From Citrobacter werkmanii NBRC 105721 (GTDB lineage Bacteria > Pseudomonadota > Gammaproteobacteria > Enterobacterales > Enterobacteriaceae): a stretch of 64,000 bases of DNA. The notes beneath the pieces are model-generated. The model was not told where the DNA came from and made no database searches. It saw only the letters and a program-made list of their open reading frames with translations. The stretch lies in contig BBMW01000009.1 in assembly GCA_000759755.1 (NCBI GenBank), forward strand, positions 434,001 to 498,000, read 5' to 3'. The position numbers and the translations under genes are program-made. Positions 62,121-64,000 of the stretch are shown here, in pieces. How positions within the stretch are numbered: position 1 is the stretch's first letter; the number at the start of each line of letters is the position of its first letter.

Positions 62121-62159
62121 TTATCACAGTCAGTAAATCCTGCAATAAAGGAGTTGGTT

Positions 62160-62371
62160 ATGTCTCAAACAATCGATCTAACCCTGGACGGCCTGTCCTG
62201 TGGTCACTGCGTAAAACGCGTTAAAGAGAGTCTGGAACAACGCCCGGACGTTGAACAAGCGGATGTCACCGTGACTGAAGCGCACATCACCGGGAGCGCC
62301 AGTGCTGAAGCACTGATTGAAACCATCAAACAAGCCGGTTACGGCGCGGAGTTAAGCCACCCAAAGGCTAA
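62160..62371 (+). CDS. copA(Z): CopA(Z), short copper chaperone from programmed -1 frameshift
   Basis: The slippery heptamer CCCAAAG lies at 62360-62366, read C-CCA-AAG in the copA frame (Pro68-Lys69). A -1 slip gives AAA, then GGC (Gly70) and the stop TAA at 62369-62371. The resulting 70-residue protein contains only the first metal-binding domain. In E. coli the same arrangement was shown to produce a cytoplasmic copper chaperone from copA. Site, length and stop are all preserved here. Confidence 0.85.
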
Positions 62372-64000
62372 ACCGCTGACGGAGTCATCAATCCCGTCGG
62401 AAGCACTGGCAGCGGTCCCTTCCGAGCTTCCGGCAGCTACGGCTGATGATGACAGCCAACAGTTGCTGTTAAACGGCATGAGCTGCGCCAGCTGTGTAAC
62501 CCGCGTACAAAATGCCCTGCAAAGCGTACCGGGCGTCACTCAGGCACGGGTAAACCTGGCGGAACGCACTGCGCTGGTAATGGGCAGTGCGTCCGCCGCA
62601 GATTTAGTGCAGGCGGTAGAAAAAGCGGGCTACGGTGCTGAAGCCATAGAAGATGATGCGAAGCGCCGCGAGCGCCAGCAGGAAACCGCCGTCGCGACCA
62701 TGAAACGTTTTCGCTGGCAGGCAGCCGTCGCGCTGCTGCTGGGTATACCGGTCATGGTGTGGGGAATGATTGGCGATAACATGATGGTGAGTGACGACAA
62801 CCGTAGCCTCTGGCTGGCGATTGGTCTGGCAACGCTTGCCGTGATGGTTTTCGCGGGCGGTCACTTTTACCGCAATGCGTGGAAAAGCCTGATGAATGGC
62901 ACCGCGACCATGGATACGCTGGTGGCGCTGGGTACGGGGGTGGCATGGCTCTATTCCATGAGCGTCAACCTCTGGCCGCAATGGTTCCCAATGGAAGCAC
63001 GACACCTTTATTATGAAGCCAGCGCGATGATTATCGGTTTGATTAACCTCGGACATATGCTGGAAGCGCGGGCTCGCCAACGCTCGTCCAAAGCGCTGGA
63101 AAAACTGCTCGATCTGACGCCACCAACCGCACGCGTCGTCACCGATGAAGGTGAAAAAAATGTGCCGCTGGCAGATGTTCAGGCAGGAATGTTGCTGCGC
63201 CTGACCACCGGCGACCGCGTTCCGGTCGATGGCGAAATCACTCAGGGCGAAGCCTGGCTGGATGAAGCCATGCTAACCGGGGAGCCGATTCCGCAACAAA
63301 AAGGCGAAGGCGATAGTGTCCACGCCGGTACGGTCGTACAGGACGGCAGCGTGCTGTTCCGCGCCAGCGCCGTAGGCAGCCATACCACGCTGTCGCGCAT
63401 TATTCGCATGGTGCGCCAGGCGCAAAGCAGTAAACCGGAGATTGGCAAACTGGCTGACCGCATCTCCTCGGTATTCGTTCCGGTGGTGGTCGTTATTGCG
63501 CTGGTTAGCGCAGCTATCTGGTATTTCTTCGGACCGGCGCCACAAATTGTCTATACGCTGGTGATTGCCACCACTGTTCTGATTATTGCTTGCCCTTGTG
63601 CACTGGGCCTGGCGACGCCGATGTCGATTATTTCCGGTGTTGGTCGCGCCGCTGAGTTCGGGGTACTGGTACGCGATGCCGATGCGCTGCAGCGCGCCAG
63701 CACGCTTGATACCGTCGTATTTGATAAAACCGGGACGCTGACTGAAGGTAAGCCACAGGTTGTCGCCATCAAAACGTTTGGCAATACCGATGAAGCGCTG
63801 GCGATTCGTCTGGCTGCGGCCCTTGAACAGGGTTCCAGCCACCCGCTGGCCAGGGCGATTCTGGACAAAGCCGGTGATGTCACGCTGCCGCAGGTCAACG
63901 GGTTCCGTACGCTGCGCGGTTTGGGCGTCAGTGGTGAAACGGAAGGCCATACGCTGTTGCTGGGAAACCAGGCGCTGCTCAATGAACAGCAGGTAGATAC
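62160..64000 (+). CDS. copA: CopA, Cu(I)-exporting P1B-type ATPase (3' end outside window)
   Basis: 613 residues of an enzyme of about 834 are present. Two N-terminal metal-binding domains carry GLSCGHC (Cys14, Cys17) and GMSCASC. Then come the first membrane helices, the actuator domain with TGEP (LTGEPIPQQ), the copper-channel motif CPC ([13 protein letters not shown]), the phosphorylation site DKTGTLTEG and the HP motif (SSHPLARA). It exports Cu(I) from the cytoplasm using ATP. ATG 62160 follows AAGGAG. Expression is driven by the CueR-type promoter just upstream. A slippery site after the first metal-binding domain gives a second product. Confidence 0.97.
   Translation, partial: MSQTIDLTLDGLSCGHCVKRVKESLEQRPDVEQADVTVTEAHITGSASAEALIETIKQAGYGAELSHPKAKPLTESSIPSEALAAVPSELPAATADDDSQQLLLNGMSCASCVTRVQNALQSVPGVTQARVNLAERTALVMGSASAADLVQAVEKAGYGAEAIEDDAKRRERQQETAVATMKRFRWQAAVALLLGIPVMVWGMIGDNMMVSDDNRSLWLAIGLATLAVMVFAGGHFYRNAWKSLMNGTATMDTLVALGTGVAWLYSMSVNLWPQWFPMEARHLYYEASAMIIGLINLGHMLEARARQRSSKALEKLLDLTPPTARVVTDEGEKNVPLADVQAGMLLRLTTGDRVPVDGEITQGEAWLDEAMLTGEPIPQQKGEGDSVHAGTVVQDGSVLFRASAVGSHTTLSRIIRMVRQAQSSKPEIGKLADRISSVFVPVVVVIALVSAAIWYFFGPAPQIVYTLVIATTVLIIACPCALGLATPMSIISGVGRAAEFGVLVRDADALQRASTLDTVVFDKTGTLTEGKPQVVAIKTFGNTDEALAIRLAAALEQGSSHPLARAILDKAGDVTLPQVNGFRTLRGLGVSGETEGHTLLLGNQALLNEQQVD

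Larger units (their letters stand above)
61731..62159. promoter_or_regulatory. Lyase-copA divergent intergenic region
   Basis: This 429-bp AT-rich region separates the minus-strand lyase gene from copA. It holds a candidate lyase promoter (61796-61825), an FNR-type site (62016-62029) and the CueR-dependent copA promoter (62090-62120). A short plus-strand frame at 61970-62224 runs into copA in another phase and is not a gene. Confidence 0.6.

Noticed and set aside
61970-62224. 84-codon plus-strand open frame before copA
   Set aside because: It spans the CueR promoter and enters copA in another reading frame; no ribosome-binding site or family signature.

Overview
The window is a chromosomal segment of an enterobacterium in the Salmonella/Citrobacter clade. 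The evidence is gene content and order: a Salmonella-type fim cluster (fimAICDHF-fimZYW) beside a tRNA-Arg(UCU) gene, then folD-ybcJ-ybcI-cysS-ppiB-lpxH-purEK, a complete allantoin/glyoxylate cluster, selU, an sfbABC-type ABC transporter, ybbP-ybbA-tesA-ybbO-cnoX-fetBA-qmcA-ybbJ, cueR and copA. FimA and FimH look clearly diverged from the S. Typhimurium proteins as I remember them, so I lean towards Citrobacter, but no species call is possible without a search.

Layout. 1-2126: 3' part of torS. 2165-2241: argU/fimU tRNA. 2497-11537: type 1 fimbriae, with regulators fimW, fimY, fimZ on the plus strand and structural genes fimA-I-C-D-H-F on the minus strand. 12113-18403: housekeeping block (folate, cysteinyl-tRNA, peptidyl-prolyl isomerase, lipid A, purines). 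18445-39603: allantoin catabolism. allD-allC-allE run rightward. allF-allG-allH-allK (oxamate/carbamoyl phosphate branch) run leftward. gcl-hyi-glxR-MFS-allP-allB-ybbY-glxK form a long leftward operon under AllR, and allR, allA, allS sit at the right end. Together they import allantoin, hydrolyse it to ureidoglycolate, and send it either to glyoxylate and glycerate-phosphate or to oxalurate/oxamate plus carbamoyl phosphate and ATP. 39673-44710: selU, a MetNIQ-like ABC operon (sfb) and a porin, at the place where E. coli K-12 has rhsD. 44897-53328: conserved membrane/lipid/iron genes. 53349-56179: two exported proteins of unknown function. 56176-64000: cueR and the start of copA, separated by an inserted metabolic module.

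The most unusual part is 56758-61730. Between cueR and copA (where E. coli K-12 has the glutaminase/amino-acid transporter pair ybaS-ybaT) lie a GntR/FCD regulator, two DcuA/B-family C4-dicarboxylate transporters and an argininosuccinate-lyase-family enzyme. The lyase keeps the catalytic signature but differs from ordinary ArgH at several conserved or substrate-contact positions. I infer a catabolic system that takes up an N-substituted aspartate (or similar succinyl compound), releases fumarate and exchanges C4-dicarboxylates; a perfect FNR half-site pair lies nearby. Regulatory sites read directly include AllR operators, a PurR box, the CueR-type copA promoter, a candidate CRP site between allF and allD, several terminators, and the copA programmed frameshift site.
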